Assembly: GCA_010909165.1 (NCBI GenBank)
Contig: MU008163.1
Location: 1,488,001 to 1,552,000 of the forward strand
Source of the DNA: Anthoceros angustus
Lineage: Eukaryota; Streptophyta; Anthocerotopsida; Anthocerotales; Anthocerotaceae
DNA: 64,000 nt
Reading direction: 5' to 3'
A program made the position numbers and the translations under genes. This document shows, piece by piece, positions 23,206 through 35,254 of this stretch. The notes under the pieces were generated by a model. That model made no database searches. It saw only the letters and a list, made by a program, of their open reading frames with translations, and was not told the origin of the DNA. Positions within the stretch are counted from its first letter, which is position 1. Each line of letters starts with the position of its first letter.

Positions 23206-24679
23206 ATGGCCACACCATTCGACGTGATCATTTTGGGCGCATCCGGGTACACTGGAAAATATGTGGTTCGTGAATTTCTGAAGTTCATTAATGGTGGGGG
23301 TGAGAAAGCGTTGAAGATAGCTATTGCTGGTCGAAATATAAACAAATTGCGCGAGTCATTGATTTGGGCTGGGAGTTCTTCATTGCTCTTTAGAATCCCA
23401 ATTTTCGAGGCTGATGTCGCCAATCCCGATTCAATTGCTTCTTTATGTGAGAAAACTAGATTAATAATATCATGTATTGGGCCTTACAGCAAGAATGGAG
23501 AATTAGTGGTAGCAACTTGTGTGCGAGCTGGTATAGATTATTTAGATATATGTGGGGAGCCCGAGTTTATGGAGAGAATGGAGATGAAGTATCACAAGCT
23601 AGCTGTGAAGAATAAGAGCTTGATTGTTTCTGCTTGTGGTATGGATTCCATTCCGGCTGAAATTGGAGTGCAACATAATATTAAGCAATTTGTGAAACGA
23701 GGCTGGATCGCAAATAGTGTGGACTCATATATTGTAAAAGGTTCTAACCCCATACTACCACGAAAAGGAGCTCTTATTAATTATGGGACTTATGCATCAC
23801 TTGTTTTGTCTCTTTCTAATGTTGAAAGTCTAATGACACTTAGGAAGAGTGTACCTAAGCGTATTCGACCAAAGGTAAGATTTACTTAGTTTATAAGTTT
23901 TTTTGGGTATGATTCCTGTTTGATATATACTTATATCGAAACATAATGTAACAAGTAATTAATAACATGTGTTGATGCAGATACCCGGAATGCCAGCTGC
24001 ACAACCAAGTTTAGTTAAATGGGAGCCTCTACTGAAATTGTATGCAATGAAACTCCCTACATCAGATTCAAGTGTGGTTCGTAGGACACAATCAACATGG
24101 GCAGCAAATTCCACCGGATTGCAATTACGAAATGATAAGAATATTGATATATCTTTAATCAAGGAAAGATGGGATTCAATAAAGGCAGCTCATTATGGAT
24201 GTTATCTCGCGTATGGAAGTGTATTTCCACTATTGTGCCTGAGCCTCTTGTTCAAAGTATGGTCTCATTTGGTAAAATATTCTTGGGGGAAAAAGCTTTT
24301 GTTGGATTACCCTGAATTATGTTCCTTTGGTCTTTTTTCAAAAGAAGGACCCTCCGAAGAAACAATTGAGAATGAGCACTTCACCATGTGGTTCGTCGGA
24401 AGAGGTTACGGGGATTCAAATGATATGTCAAAATTTGATAAAGCAATTGTGACTTGCATAAGAGGCCCGTGTATGGGTTACTTAACTACACCTATTTGTT
24501 TGGTTCAATCTGCCCTTACCATACTCCAAGAGAGACACACATTGCCCGTGGGAGGGGTCTACACCCCAGGCATTGCTTTTGCCACCAGCAGCCTACAACA
24601 TCGGTTGAAGTCAAATGGACTCCACCGTGAAGTTAAAGAAGTTATAGACATGACAAAACCTATCCAAAGTAGTCTTTGA
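23206..24679 (+). CDS. Saccharopine dehydrogenase-like oxidoreductase (At5g39410 type)
   Basis: Two exons: 23206-23874 and 23981-24679, with a 106-base intron (AAG|GTAAGA ... TGATGCAG|ATA) in phase 0. The product is 455 aa, equal to the roughly 454 aa of the Arabidopsis mitochondrial-type saccharopine dehydrogenase-like protein. The N-terminus has the Rossmann nucleotide-binding signature ILGASGYTGKYV at residues 9-20, then the family block ISCIGPYSKNGELVV, and EPEFMERM and ACGMDSIPAE motifs. A hydrophobic stretch lies near residue 310 (FPLLCLSLLFKVW) and the C-terminal GGVYTPGIAF block is intact. The substrate is unknown for plant members; relatives include trans-acting enoyl reductases and the SCCPDH lipid-droplet protein. 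Both exons are free of stops, unlike the repeats around them. The gene stands alone. Confidence 0.93.
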
Positions 24680-25217
24680 ATTCTTTTGTTCTGAAGCGTA
24701 ATGACGCTAGACATGATAACCTAGGGAGAAACCCATGAATCTATTCTAAGTTGTCCTTAAACTCTTTTATTTTGAAAAACATTAACACCACACATGACAT
24801 GATAGTCTAGAAAGAAACCCATAATCTAAATCATTGTCAAAACTGATTTTATGTGTAAGTTTAATTAAAAATATTTCAATCCCATGTGCACAATCTTCAC
24901 AGCAAAATTGATGGGATTCTGATGAAGCCCTAATCTGACAAGCCCACTCCATCAAGTCTTTGCTCCGCTACCTCTTTAATGACTCGTACATATATGTGCA
25001 TTGTTTTCAATGTTAATATGGAAAGTTGGAAATCTTGTAAAGGCAGATTGTTGTTGGGGAAGGTGGAGACTGGAGTTTGAGTGAAGCAGGTCATATGCAT
25101 GTCCTTGTCCAATACATTGTTCCAAAACAATGAGGGAGGGGATGGGTAGAGCAATGTGAGAAGGCCGAGAGGCTCGCGAGGGAAAGGGATAGTGAGAGGC
25201 TGGGTTTGAAGCGGGTG
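24680..25217. other. 3' flank and intergenic DNA
   Basis: AT-rich sequence after the oxidoreductase stop codon, then mixed DNA. No gene or repeat was recognised. Confidence 0.5.
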
Positions 25218-25306
25218 AAATAAGTAGGCGGAGGGAGAGGGAGGGAGAGGGAGGGAGAGGGAGAGGGGAGGAGAGGAGGGGAGGCAAGGGGAGGGAGAGA
25301 GAGGAG
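25218..25306. repeat. Polypurine GGGAGA-rich tract
   Basis: Almost pure purine on the plus strand, built of GGGAGAGGGAGG-type words. Such tracts can form triplex or G-quadruplex structures. No gene function is implied. Confidence 0.8.
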
Positions 25307-25749
25307 TGAGTGTTTGTTTCCTGGATGCTTCCCTTTTTTGGTGAATGTGTTGCAGAGCTTTATTACAGCTTAAAAAGAGGGCCCCTCCTAGGAGGAGGAA
25401 GGGTCAACAACCCACAAAAATAAGCTGCTTCTTCTAAGTGAGGAAGGATCCCCGCCTGGGGAGATGGACCTCTGGGCTAGCCAAATTCTTCAAGGAGTTG
25501 CAGGGGTGGGAGGAGGAGGGGCGGGTGATTGCGATGAGTAGGATAGCTAGGTGGTGGAGCTCGAGGTTTTGAATGCATAGTGGCACTCAAGTGGAAGGGG
25601 ATTGAGCACCGGGGGTGGCTTGCACAAGATCAGAATGCCTACATTCCCTACCATGCTGTGCACATTGTGGGCTCGTATTGCATGAACGTGGAGGCTTCGC
25701 GGAAAGAGTGGTGGCGACAGCTGTGGTGGCCTACTGTGCTGCATACATC
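25307..25749. other. Intergenic DNA, possibly diverged helicase exon remnants at its end
   Basis: The part near 25615-25740 has spaced cysteine codons (CLHSLPCCAHCG) resembling an NFX1 finger, but too diverged to claim. The rest shows nothing recognisable. Confidence 0.3.
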
Positions 25750-25857
25750 ATGAGAAGAATGTCATCCCTGCATGGAAAAGTGATGTTGATTAAAATTGTG
25801 GCTTGTCTACCATGAGCCATGCATCAGACAACAATGCAACCACCGCTGCAACCGGAT
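25750..25857 (+). pseudogene. Stray fragment of the helicase NFX1 zinc-finger exon
   Basis: The segment shares CATCCCTGCATGGAAAAGTG, CATGAGCCATGCATCAGAC and ATGCAACCACCGCTGCAAC-like stretches with helicase copies 1 (about 8818-8935) and 2. An internal portion is altered or lost. It is a third, isolated piece of the same gene, about 6 kb beyond the inverted pair, with no introns or frame left. Confidence 0.7.
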
Positions 25858-26012
25858 AGTGTATCATGAGATATGCCTACATTGATAAGAATATATATAA
25901 AAATTAAACCCTATACAAATGCTTTTAATGCAACCATCACTGCAATGGGATAGTGTATCATGAGATATGCCTACATTGATAAGAATATATATATAAATTA
26001 CACTCTATAAAA
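25836..26012 (+). repeat. Direct repeat of about 85 bp
   Basis: GCAACCACCGCTGCAA... at 25836-25920 is repeated at 25928-26012 with a few substitutions, both carrying ATCATGAGATATGCCTACAT. The first copy overlaps the stray zinc-finger fragment, so that fragment end was duplicated after arrival. Confidence 0.75.
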
Positions 26013-26117
26013 ATTATTTTTTAACACATATTATAGCAAAAAAAATGACATTATCACCGAAAAATGATGCCTCTATTGTTATGTCTTTTAGGATATTCTT
26101 GCGTATTGTTGTGGTTT

Positions 26118-26362
26118 TCCAGCTTAGGTCTCGATGAACATAGCTCAGTTATGAGCTAATAATTTAGGGTTTCACTTTATAGCAATTGCTAATCCCAATA
26201 TATAGAGAATAAAATAAATTAATAAAAAATGATGATGAATTGACATAATGACAAGTATATAATATTTTCATACATATGTATGAAAAAATATGCCTGATAA
26301 TATCACTTCATTCCTTTTTTTAAATGTCGTGTTTACCAATGGGTCTTCATGTATCCTATAGG
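26118..26362 (+). repeat. Diverged copy of repeat family A
   Basis: Similar to 505-745 and 22180-22430 (GCTTAGGTCTCGATGA, TAATTTAG, TTTCACTTTATAGCA) but with many more substitutions, so it is older than the other copies. Confidence 0.7.
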
Positions 26363-27664
26363 AGATGATTTATTGAGGTGAAAGAACGATGGAAAGAGAC
26401 CATCTAGGAAGGGACAACAAATGGGGACCCGGGGTGAGGAAGAGGAGCAACCAGCCCCTACCTAAAGTGACCAATCGCACTCCACAATGTCATATGTGTA
26501 GAATAAACGGCCCGCAAACCATGTAGAGGAAGAGGAAAAGGCATCACCCACCCGCCGCCTTTATGGAGAATCGCTGAGAGCCGCTGAAGAGCAATAGAAA
26601 CCCGTCAAGTATGCCGTGAAGTACGAGAGGGACAAATGCACTATGCCTCACAAGATGGTAAGCTTTGGCACAAGACTTGATGAATTTGTCAAAGTCCTCA
26701 CCATTGCCCCATACGCTTCTAGAGCAAGCGGATAAAGAGGTGGCCCGCTTGCATCCCGCTATACTTATGACCTTGAGAGTCCGACGGCAGCACTGACTTG
26801 GTGATGACTGAGCGAGGTGGCGCCACGCAGGTCGAACCACTACATCCGCCACCACAACCGTCGCCACGACAAGGTATAAGTCCGCCCGATTGAACGACTG
26901 TAAGAAGAGTATACTCCCGCCTCCTCCAGCCATATAGCCACTTTCGCGAAAGCAATGGCAAACATGACGCCACGGATGGCGCCATGAGTGGCAATGCGAT
27001 GACGTGGGGACAACGAGCAAGGTGGACACCGAGACGCCAAGAGCAGAGCCGCACTCACAAGTGAGGAGCGAAGAAGCCACAGGAGCCGAGTAGGCCGAGA
27101 CAATCGCATCGCAGAGTGAAGGTGGTTGGTGCGATGAAATCCTGATGCATGGGCGGGCCAAGCACCCGCCTCCTTCCTGCAACAAGAGCGAGCCGCCTAG
27201 TGGACCTGGAGATGGAGGGGTCCCGAGGATGATCAAAAGCTCGCCGAGCTTCGCCGAGCGTAGATGCCCGCAATCCCCTAAAGCCATCTGATAAATGTAG
27301 AGAAAGGAGGGAAGTCCTTCCGAGCATCCGCCGATAACATGTCTCCGGCCCGCCTCAAGGACGATTGAGAGAGAAGGTTCCCTCCACACTTGATACGAGA
27401 TCCTCGAGAAAGGGCTTGTCATGGAGGATGAAACGGAAGCCAAGGCAGGCAGAGGGCCCAACTCCCAAGAAAGCCGCCGGGAAGAGACCAAGGAGAGTAC
27501 CCCACGCCCAAATTGCACAGCAGTGATGCTTGCCGGGCCGCCTGTGGCACTCAAAAGCCCCGAGCCCAAGATGTCCCTAAGAGTATCCATAATCTGTGAT
27601 CAAACCCCTGAGCCGGGACAAAAGGACCGAGACGGAGGTCGAATGAGGTGTACCTGTGGCAGTG
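26363..27664 (-). mobile_element. LINE-type element, C-terminal part (left of the LTR insertion)
   Basis: A minus-strand open frame at 26544-27590 plus overlapping frames match the end of a plant or algal LINE ORF: FDLRLGPFVPA just after the insertion point, then LRDILGSGL, and a CECGSALG...HLARCP cysteine motif near 27000-27065. About 180 bases of 3' noncoding sequence follow. It continues the ORF broken off at 41459, on the other side of the LTR retrotransposon. Frame shifts make it non-functional. Confidence 0.7.
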
Positions 27665-30600
27665 TGTGGCGGGACTTTGCCGATGGCCAGCCGCCAAGAC
27701 AATCCTGTCGTTGTAGGAAGAAGTCCCTCAAGGGAATGATAGCCTGCCACTGCGTGTGATTCTCGCCCCTTAGCGCCTGCTCGCCTCACACACATACTCC
27801 TAACTACTCACAACGTTTCACCGACAGTCCCGTATGGCTAAACGCTTAGGGACCCGTCTCAGACGTTGCTCACATACATCCTTCACGCATCCCCTTCTCT
27901 CTCCTCTCACGCTACACTCTTCGCCTTAGAAAGACGCTGGTTACGCACTGACCTCCGCTGCCTGGCCTCCCGCCCGGCTCTACACACCTCCCGAGTTCCT
28001 CCACGCTCCAAATTGCCGGTCGGCCTGACTGCTCCCGACGAGCACGGATCACCACCCTTCCCCGCACACACCACAACGCTAAGTCCGCCACCGGACCTTG
28101 ATCAATCTCCCGAGCTGCCGTGCTCGCCTGACTCAGACTCACGTTAGCAAGAAGACTCACAAAGGTCTCGCAAGAACGCGATCAACACCAAGAGAAAGAT
28201 GCTTTACTAGAGCAGCCTCTTATATCGCGCCAATTTTTACACCCCTATTCGAAATGATAGCCAGATACCCTAATCGCCGCCTACCATTATCCCCTATCTC
28301 CTTCACGATCGGGGAAGGTCCTGGCCCCGCCGAATGGGTGGTCCAACTCCGCCCCGACAGCTTGTGGTGCACCCAATCGGATGATCCGTGAGGCGGGCCC
28401 CTCCTCTCTAATCCCGCCGTTACCGCGGGTTCGACAACCGCCTACCACGACGCCATCCTCCTCGGCCTCCTCGGTCCTTCGCCGGGCCACCACCATCGGC
28501 CCCCTAGCGTAAGTCGGGGCTCCTCACCGGCCCCTCGAGGTCTGCCTGACCCGAACTCGTGAGTCCGCTTATTTCCGGGTCCGGCCAGGTCCGACCTTGT
28601 TCGGGTCCGACCTCGTGGTCCGGACGACACGGGTCCGACTCGTGGTCCTGATTCGGGTCCGACTCGTGGTCCGGACTTACCGAGGTCCGACTTCCCGGCC
28701 TCCTCCGGGGTCCGGACAAAGTCCGACTCACGCCCACCCGGGTTTCCTCCTCACGGACTCCTCCGTGGCTCTCCTCAAGTCCTCCACTGCTCCCGATCAA
28801 GTGACTTCGCTGGCCCCTCCTTCCATGGTGAGGTGCGGGTGCTTACCGCCGCATCCGCCGCCCTCGCTCGCCTCCGGTTGCTCCTCTCCGCCGCTCCCGT
28901 CATCTCCAAACAGGGCCACTAGGGTCCCTGTGCTGTCCCCGTGGCCTTCATCTCCTTCTGAGCCTTCCTGTGGGTCCGTCTGTTGCGCCGCCGAGAGGCT
29001 TCTATCGCCAGAGCTCGGTAATAGGCAAAGTCTGAATCGACTTGTTGAATTGCCTCTTCCACGTGTGCCCGGAGCACCCGATACTCCCTCCGCCATAAGT
29101 GTTCCGGAGTCGGGCGTCGCTTGTTGGGCCACCTCTCGCCAGATTTGTGAGCCGGGTCAGTATCACGCGAGGCTACAAGGGCGGCCTCGGTCACCTCCTC
29201 ACCGCCGTGCCCGCCCGCCCAGCTCCGCTTCCTTTCCATTGCCACCACCATAGCAGCGCTCCTTCCGCCTTTCTCACCGGACCAGCCTTTTCTCGCCTGC
29301 TCGGCCTCCGCTCATTCCGGCCTTTCCCGCCCCTCTCCAGGTCGACACCGTCCGACTCGACTTCCTCCAGCCTCCTTCAGAGCCCGGCAACGCCCAACTC
29401 CTTGGATAGTCGCCGATTTTCCTCCGTCGAGAGAGGCACTGCTTCGTGCTCGAGTCGTGATTCTCTGAGAATCACTGCCTCCGACGCATCTTGGAGTTGT
29501 AGCTCCGTCCTTGCCTCCATCCGCCTCCTTCTACCTCCTCGTGCACTGGAGATCCCCTATCTCCCGAGGCCGGCCCTTGCTCGCCCATAGCCTGCGGCGC
29601 CTTCGAGTTAGCCTCGTCACCGACTTTCCACCGGCCCGATCACGTCAGTAGTGATCCCGGTCGCTCTTGCCGCGCTCACCGCCTTTACTGGGCCTCGCCC
29701 ACTTGGCGCCGCTTAGCCGCCTCCGCCAGTCCCGAGCTCTCTGCTTGTGCCCGGCCTCTTCCGCCTCCCGCCTTCGCCCGCAAGGTCCTCCGCCCGGGCC
29801 TCGAGCTTGTTTCACTGTCAGACACAAGAACCTTGGCCCGAACCGCCTGGCCTCGGGCCCGCCACCCGGCGTTCCTTCCTCGATCCGAGCGAGGGACTCC
29901 GCCTTTTCCTTTGCCCCCTTCACTTGCTCTTGGAGTTCCACCATCCTCCTCGGGTGGCCTCCACTTCGGGTCTTCTCACGAGACCCCAAAGCATTCCGTC
30001 CATGACGAGCTGCCGTGTTTCTTCCACGGCACCGTGAGGCCCCCACAAAGTCCGTAGTGGGAGCCGGCTCGGTCCGCCAAGGACCTCCATACCGCATCCG
30101 AGTAAGTCCGGACCGGGTTCTCGGACCTAATCGGGACCCTCGGGTCCCGAGTGGTGAGGTCCGAGTCTCACCCTCTTGGCCCTCTTGGCCTCTAACTCCT
30201 TTGTGCCCTCTTTCTCCTGGGCTGAGGAGGTGAGGGGTCCGGAGCAAGCTCTTTGCCCCTTCCGCCGGAGGACTGGCTCGGGTGGGCCGCTGCTGACCTC
30301 GCCTCCTTGGGCCACGTCCCTTCTCGCCTCCGCCTCTTGACCCTGCAAGGTGGGTAAGGGTACCGCACCTTCGAGGTGCCGCGTGGTAGGCGGCACCGCC
30401 TTCCGCCTCGGCTCCCTGAGTTCGGCTCACCCGTGGTTGTTGGTCGTTGCTGCCGGTGCCGAGCCAACGCCTCCCAGATCGCCCTCCTCGCCGCTCGGGG
30501 GCACCAAAAGGAGGGAAGGGGAATCGCTCTCCAAACTTCGGGGTGGTGAGGGGTTCGCCCACGATGGAGTCCGGAATCCTCCCGCCTCCTCCCGAGTCCG

Positions 30601-31865
30601 CTTGGTCTCAAGGACGACCCCCACCTCGGGCGCCCTTGCACGCCTACTGGGGGCCTCCTCCCGAGCGCCGCTCAAGCTCTCCCTCCTTCAGAGCTCGAAA
30701 TGTCCCCATACATGAATCATGGGGTCACCGATGGCGGGCTTCGCTTAGCTTGCTCCCCGATCGAACCGGCGAAGATAATCCTTCCCACCGCCTCTTCCAC
30801 CGAGCGCATGTGAATACCAACAGTTATCACCAAGGTGATCCACCTTGGTGAGCGTTCCAATGGACAATGATCCGGCTACCTTACTCGACCGGCCCAGATC
30901 GGATATCAACCATCCGTTGGTTGTCCGCTGCCCAGCCTCAAGACGCCACCGTGTCGGCCCTATCTTCGCCTTAAGGGGCCCGCACCACTTCCTTGCGGTT
31001 GTAGGCCATCCTCGGGACCTCCAAGGTCCATCGCCTCGGTCCTCCCGGAGGTTCTTGGATCGGACCTCCTTGTTGATCGCCCGATCTTCGCAAACTCCGG
31101 ACTAGAGTGACGTCAAAGGTCCGACCATTTGGAACACGCCCGATGCCACTCCGCACCACCGCCTTTTCAAGTCCGGATAGCGGTCACAATGTTGCGCTCC
31201 ACGAGGGTCCATGGCTCCCATCACCGGGCTTTTGGGTGCCATTGCTTTCTCCTCCTCTTGTCGTAGGCTGGCCGAGTCCGGGCACGATGTTCCTCCTTCG
31301 CGTCACGCTCCAACCTTGACGGCGCCACGCTCTAAGCCGATGGCGCCCAAAAGAGGCCAGAGCCGGATTGCGGAGCGCAAGGGACCGTGAGGATTGTCTG
31401 AGGCTGAAATGACCTCCCTCCTTGGCCGCGCCAGGAAGTAAGCTGGAAGGCGCCTGTCCGTGAATCGCCAGGGGTCCGCATGGCTTACTCGACCCTACGC
31501 CTCCTTACGCCGCCACCGCGGGCGTGAATACCGCTATAACGGCCTGCAAGGTTACGGCCCGCCTCCGCATGCCCGACCTCCACTGGGGCCGTCCACGTGG
31601 CGCCGCCTGCCCGCCCTCACGCCTCCTCCTAGGTTACTTTCGGCGCATTTATCCTATTTTGACACGGTGGGTTCCGGACTTATCTTACTCGGCGTAGTCC
31701 GAGCTTGCATAGTGGTACTGTCCGTTGTTCACTCAGTCCGAGTATACTCCGAGCCTCGTCCAAGCGCTACCCCAATTTATTCCTCCTTTTCCGCCTTATT
31801 TATCCTTCAATCCTAAAAAAGAAACCCTACTTATTTCTAACTCCCGTGGAAGTGCATAGCCCACA
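27665..31865 (-). repeat. 3' LTR of the gypsy element (about 4.2 kb)
   Basis: Begins TGTGGCGGG and ends GCCCACA. It is GC-rich with many GGTCCGGAC-type words near 28590-28720. Its partner is 37322-41458, differing by many small indels. Most plant LTRs are 0.3-2 kb, so this is unusually long. Confidence 0.85.
28797..30641 (-). pseudogene. Coding-like region inside the LTR (coiled-coil-like protein)
   Basis: The sense strand of the element carries long overlapping open frames in this LTR. They include a Glu/Arg/Lys-rich segment (HVEEAIQQVDSDFAYY) near 28990-29100 and a MVELQEQVKGAKEKAESLA helix near 29945. The same segments recur in the other LTR (about 38517-38816 and 39397-39540). The heptad-like pattern suggests a coiled coil. 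It is no known retroelement domain that I recognise. Indels shift the frame repeatedly, so protein production today is unlikely. Confidence 0.45.
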
Positions 31866-31885
31866 TACTCCCTTCTCATCACATG
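31866..31885 (-). other. Polypurine tract-like site next to the 3' LTR
   Basis: On the element's sense strand the bases before the 3' LTR read GAGAAGGGAGTA, a purine-rich run at the place expected for plus-strand priming. Confidence 0.5.
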
Positions 31886-31897
31886 CCTCCGCCAACA

Positions 31898-33050
31898 CTA
31901 AGCATGATACTTCTTCACCCGCCACCCGTTTACCCGAGTGGGCAACAGCTCTCCATCTAGCTGTCGTAGCTGGACGGACCCGTTGTCATATACTTGCACC
32001 ACTTGGTACGGACCCATCCATCTCAGGTGAAGTTTGCCTGGAAAATGCATGTGACGACTATCATAAAGGAGGGCCAGGTCCCCTTCCTTTACATACTCCT
32101 GATTCCGCAGTCGGCGATCGTGCCAAATCTTCCGCTGGTTTTGCACCAACTGCATCTTCAGCTGAGCTTCTTCCCTGTCCTCTGTGTGCTGCACAAACCC
32201 CAAGAGTCGCTCGAGCTGGCTTTCCTCTCCGCCGCCTCCCTTCCATCATTACTCAAAAGTGGGCACTTCAAACTCCACCGGCATTACGGAGAGTGTCCGT
32301 AGGTCAAGTAAGGGGTCCGTTGTGTGGTCACCTTCTTCAACGCCCACAGGCGGATGGCGCTTGGTATCCAGTCATGGGCGTAGTTCATCGTGAGTTTATT
32401 CAGATCCTGCATGAGCCCATTTGTCTTCTCTGTCCCCATTGGCCTTAGGATTGTAGGGTGCCGTCATGATGATTGATGCCGAAATATGGCGGCCACCACA
32501 TCATTAAGGAAATGGGTTCCCCTATCACTTACCAACCGGCGGACATCCGTCGGGTTATGATGTTCTCGCAGTGAATTTGGCCACGGTATTTTGCGAGTCC
32601 GTTCTTGTCGCCACCTCTACCCACCGGTGAGTCCGTGCCACCGGGATGTATCTCCTTTGTGTGTGTCTTGTCGAGGTGTATAGGTCCAACAAAGTCAATA
32701 CCCCACTTTTCGAAGGTGCGCCAATATCGGTACTAGCGGCCACCGTGTCGTGGGTTGGCTTTCCGATCCACAAGCATCACACTTCTAAACCGGGTGGGTG
32801 TCCCCATACATTGTTGGCCACCGATCCGCCCAAAATCTTTTTGGTGGTGACCTGTGCTGCGTAGTGTCCACCCCCCAATCCTTCGTGCATTCCCTTGACG
32901 ACCGCTCCTGTCTCTGCCGGTTGCAAGTACCTTCGTTCTACTCCGTCCGGCCCTAATTTGAACACACACCCGTTGTACATTCTGAAGGGTCGAGCATAGT
33001 GCACGAATGCCTCCCTCTGTCCACGAGTCAGATTTTCGGGAAGCTCCATT
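31898..33050 (-). pseudogene. Gypsy integrase remnant
   Basis: The 5' part near 32777-33049 holds the HHCC-region segment RRYLQPAETGAVVKGMHEG. The 3' part (31898-32203) has LALLYDSRHMHFPGKL and RWMGPYQVVQVYDNGSV, the standard integrase C-terminal fold, ending GWRVKKYHA. No chromodomain follows. The catalytic core between them is broken by frame shifts. Confidence 0.8.
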
Positions 33051-33105
33051 CCCCAGAGGTACCGCTCTATTTCTTCGAGGGTGGCGGCCCTCCCTTCTCC
33101 GCTCG

Positions 33106-34372
33106 CTAAGGCCGCCAGCTCGTAGCTTGGGGTTCGTCGGGGGCTCCTCCGGTTGTACTTTTACCGCGCAACCAATGTCTCATCCGGAACGCATCTTCCG
33201 ATCTCTCAACACCGCCTGTTTTCAATCGTGACAGAAATCGCATTTTGGTGCCGCCTCCCTTGTCTTGTTTCCACTTGAACGTGAACTCCTGCAGCAACAA
33301 TATCCACCTTGCTATCCGTCCCAGTCCGCCTTATTCACCGGATGCTTCAAAGTGGTCTACATAGAACACAAACTCACCGGGTAGTAGGTAGTGTCGAATT
33401 TCTTGACAAGATATACCATACCGGCTTGGCCTCAGTTGTGTATTTTCGTGGGGTGAGCATCGCGTAGTACGGATAATCCCCGCTTGTCGTCCTTCTCGCT
33501 CAGGACTACTCCGATAGCAAAAGCGGACACATCTACATACACATGAAATTTCTGCTCCAGTCCGGTCCTCTTAGAACCGGTGCGCTTACCAAGGTGTTCT
33601 GTAAATCCCGGAAGGCCTCCTCTCGCTCCTGTGACCAGGTCCAAACCTCCTCCTTCCGCAGTAGTTCTGTCAACTTAGCCGCCCTCTTCGCAAAGTCCTT
33701 AATAAACCGGCGGTAGTATCCCACCATTCCCAGGAAACCTCTCAGCTCCTTTAGGTTCGGGCCGTGGAGAGCGGATGACCGGACCTTGTCCCGGTCCACC
33801 TCGATTCCCCACACCGATGTCCCAAGATTCCCTCCGTCATTCCAAAGTAGCATTTCTCGGTGTAGGCTCAATTGAGTCTCCCAAGCACCTTCTTAGATGC
33901 CCAAGGTGTTTGTCCCGCCCCCATGCACACAAAAATCATCCAGAATATCTCCATGAAGTCCCTCGAAGTCACCAAGACGTTGGTCACCATACGCATGAAC
34001 GACTGGCGCTCCGGTCATCCCAAAGGCACTTCTCTTGTAGGCAAACGCACTCCGTAGTGAAGGTCGTCTTGTCCCACTCACTCCTTAGGTGCAATTGGTT
34101 ATATCCGAGTAGCCATCCAGGAAGGAGTAAGTAGTCCGTCCACCACCTTGTCCAAAATGTCTCACGAATGGCATCGGAAGTGGTCCTTCTCCGTTGAGCT
34201 TCCTCCAATCTTGGCATACCCGAATTTGCCCGGCTGTTTCTTGGGAACCACCACAATCGGCGCGACCCACTGCTGACGATGGGGAAATGATGTCGCCTCG
34301 GTACTTATCAAGGACCTCCTTCACCTTGATCGAATACTTGGGGTTGAGCTTGTATTGTCGGATTGACCGCAC
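33106..34372 (-). pseudogene. Gypsy reverse transcriptase and RNase H remnant
   Basis: From the upstream end: NPKYSIKVKEVLDKY and GQIRVCQDWRKLN near 34200-34340, RTTYSFLDGYS near 34130, then KELRGFLGMVGYYRRFIKDF near 33700, followed by the RNase H start FHVYVDVSAFAIGVVLSEKD near 33500 and LLQEFTFKWKQDKGG near 33280. The order and motifs are those of Ty3/gypsy polymerases. Multiple indels prevent one continuous frame. Confidence 0.85.
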
Positions 34373-34725
34373 CGCTCGGCTTCAAATCGATCTTATGCTC
34401 CCCACTTCCCTTCATGTCCGTGACCTTGAACACCGCAAAACTCCCAGCTTTAGTCCTTCCTTCAGTCCGAGGCATGCCTTTCTTAAACTTGAATTTGCTC
34501 GGCACCTCCACTTCTTCCACGTCCCGGTTCACCGCCTCCTGCCTCGCCGCCCAAACCCCTCGTCCTCCTCTCGGGATCGTCCTCGCATCCCCATTCCTCA
34601 AGAGCTCGTCGGAGGTGAATCGTGTTACTCCTTCGATGTCCGCTTTTCCTTGGTCCGACTCTTGCCTCTCCCGGGTCCGGCCTCCTCTTCACTTCCTTCC
34701 TCCCCGTTGTGGCCACTCAAAACAA

Positions 34726-35254
34726 TCAACCACTTCCGCCAAAGGCATCCCGGTAGTCCATCTCCTCCTCGGACCGGATCTTGGCGAAAGGCCTCCTCGG
34801 AACTATCTTGGCCGCTGGAGTCCTCACGAGGTATACCCTTGTAGTGCTCACAGTTTCCCACAATAGGTGTCCTTGCTCCGTGATAGCAACCCTCCCTTCT
34901 CGCACCTTAGGGTCCCACCACCTTGAAGTGAATCTCCTTCCTTCCAAAGTGTAGCGTCTGGCCAACCCACCCATGGCCCAAGAACACCTCATACCCTAAT
35001 GGTCCGGCCGGTTTGATCACAACAAAATCCGGTTTGTAGGGTGCGCTATGGTGGCCAAGACTCGGTTAACTCCCGGATCTCTTCTTGACATGTCCGCCAT
35101 TCTCGAGTCTTCGTTGAGGGTTCGGATGTGAAGCCCAATGTGCCGTGGCTTCGTGATGAGGTTGACTCGGACCCGTGTCCAACGGTACATCCTTGATGAT
35201 ACATCCAAATCTCCACTTGTACCATCGCCGGTCCGTATGGGACACCACCCTCAC
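34726..35254 (-). pseudogene. Retroviral-type aspartic protease remnant
   Basis: DVPLDTG at about 35171-35185 is the catalytic Asp-Thr-Gly triad, with VNLIT continuing in another frame. GHGWVGQTL-like sequence lies near 34970. It is placed between the nucleocapsid and RT parts, as expected in gypsy elements. Confidence 0.7.

Noticed and set aside
27655-27670. Clean 5-bp target-site duplication for the LTR element
   Set aside because: The bases outside the two LTR ends differ (CAGTG and CCTAG), so a duplication could not be claimed.
28597-30851. Long plus-strand frames in the LTR
   Set aside because: Pro/Ser/Arg-rich antisense translations of GC-rich DNA; the element reads on the minus strand.
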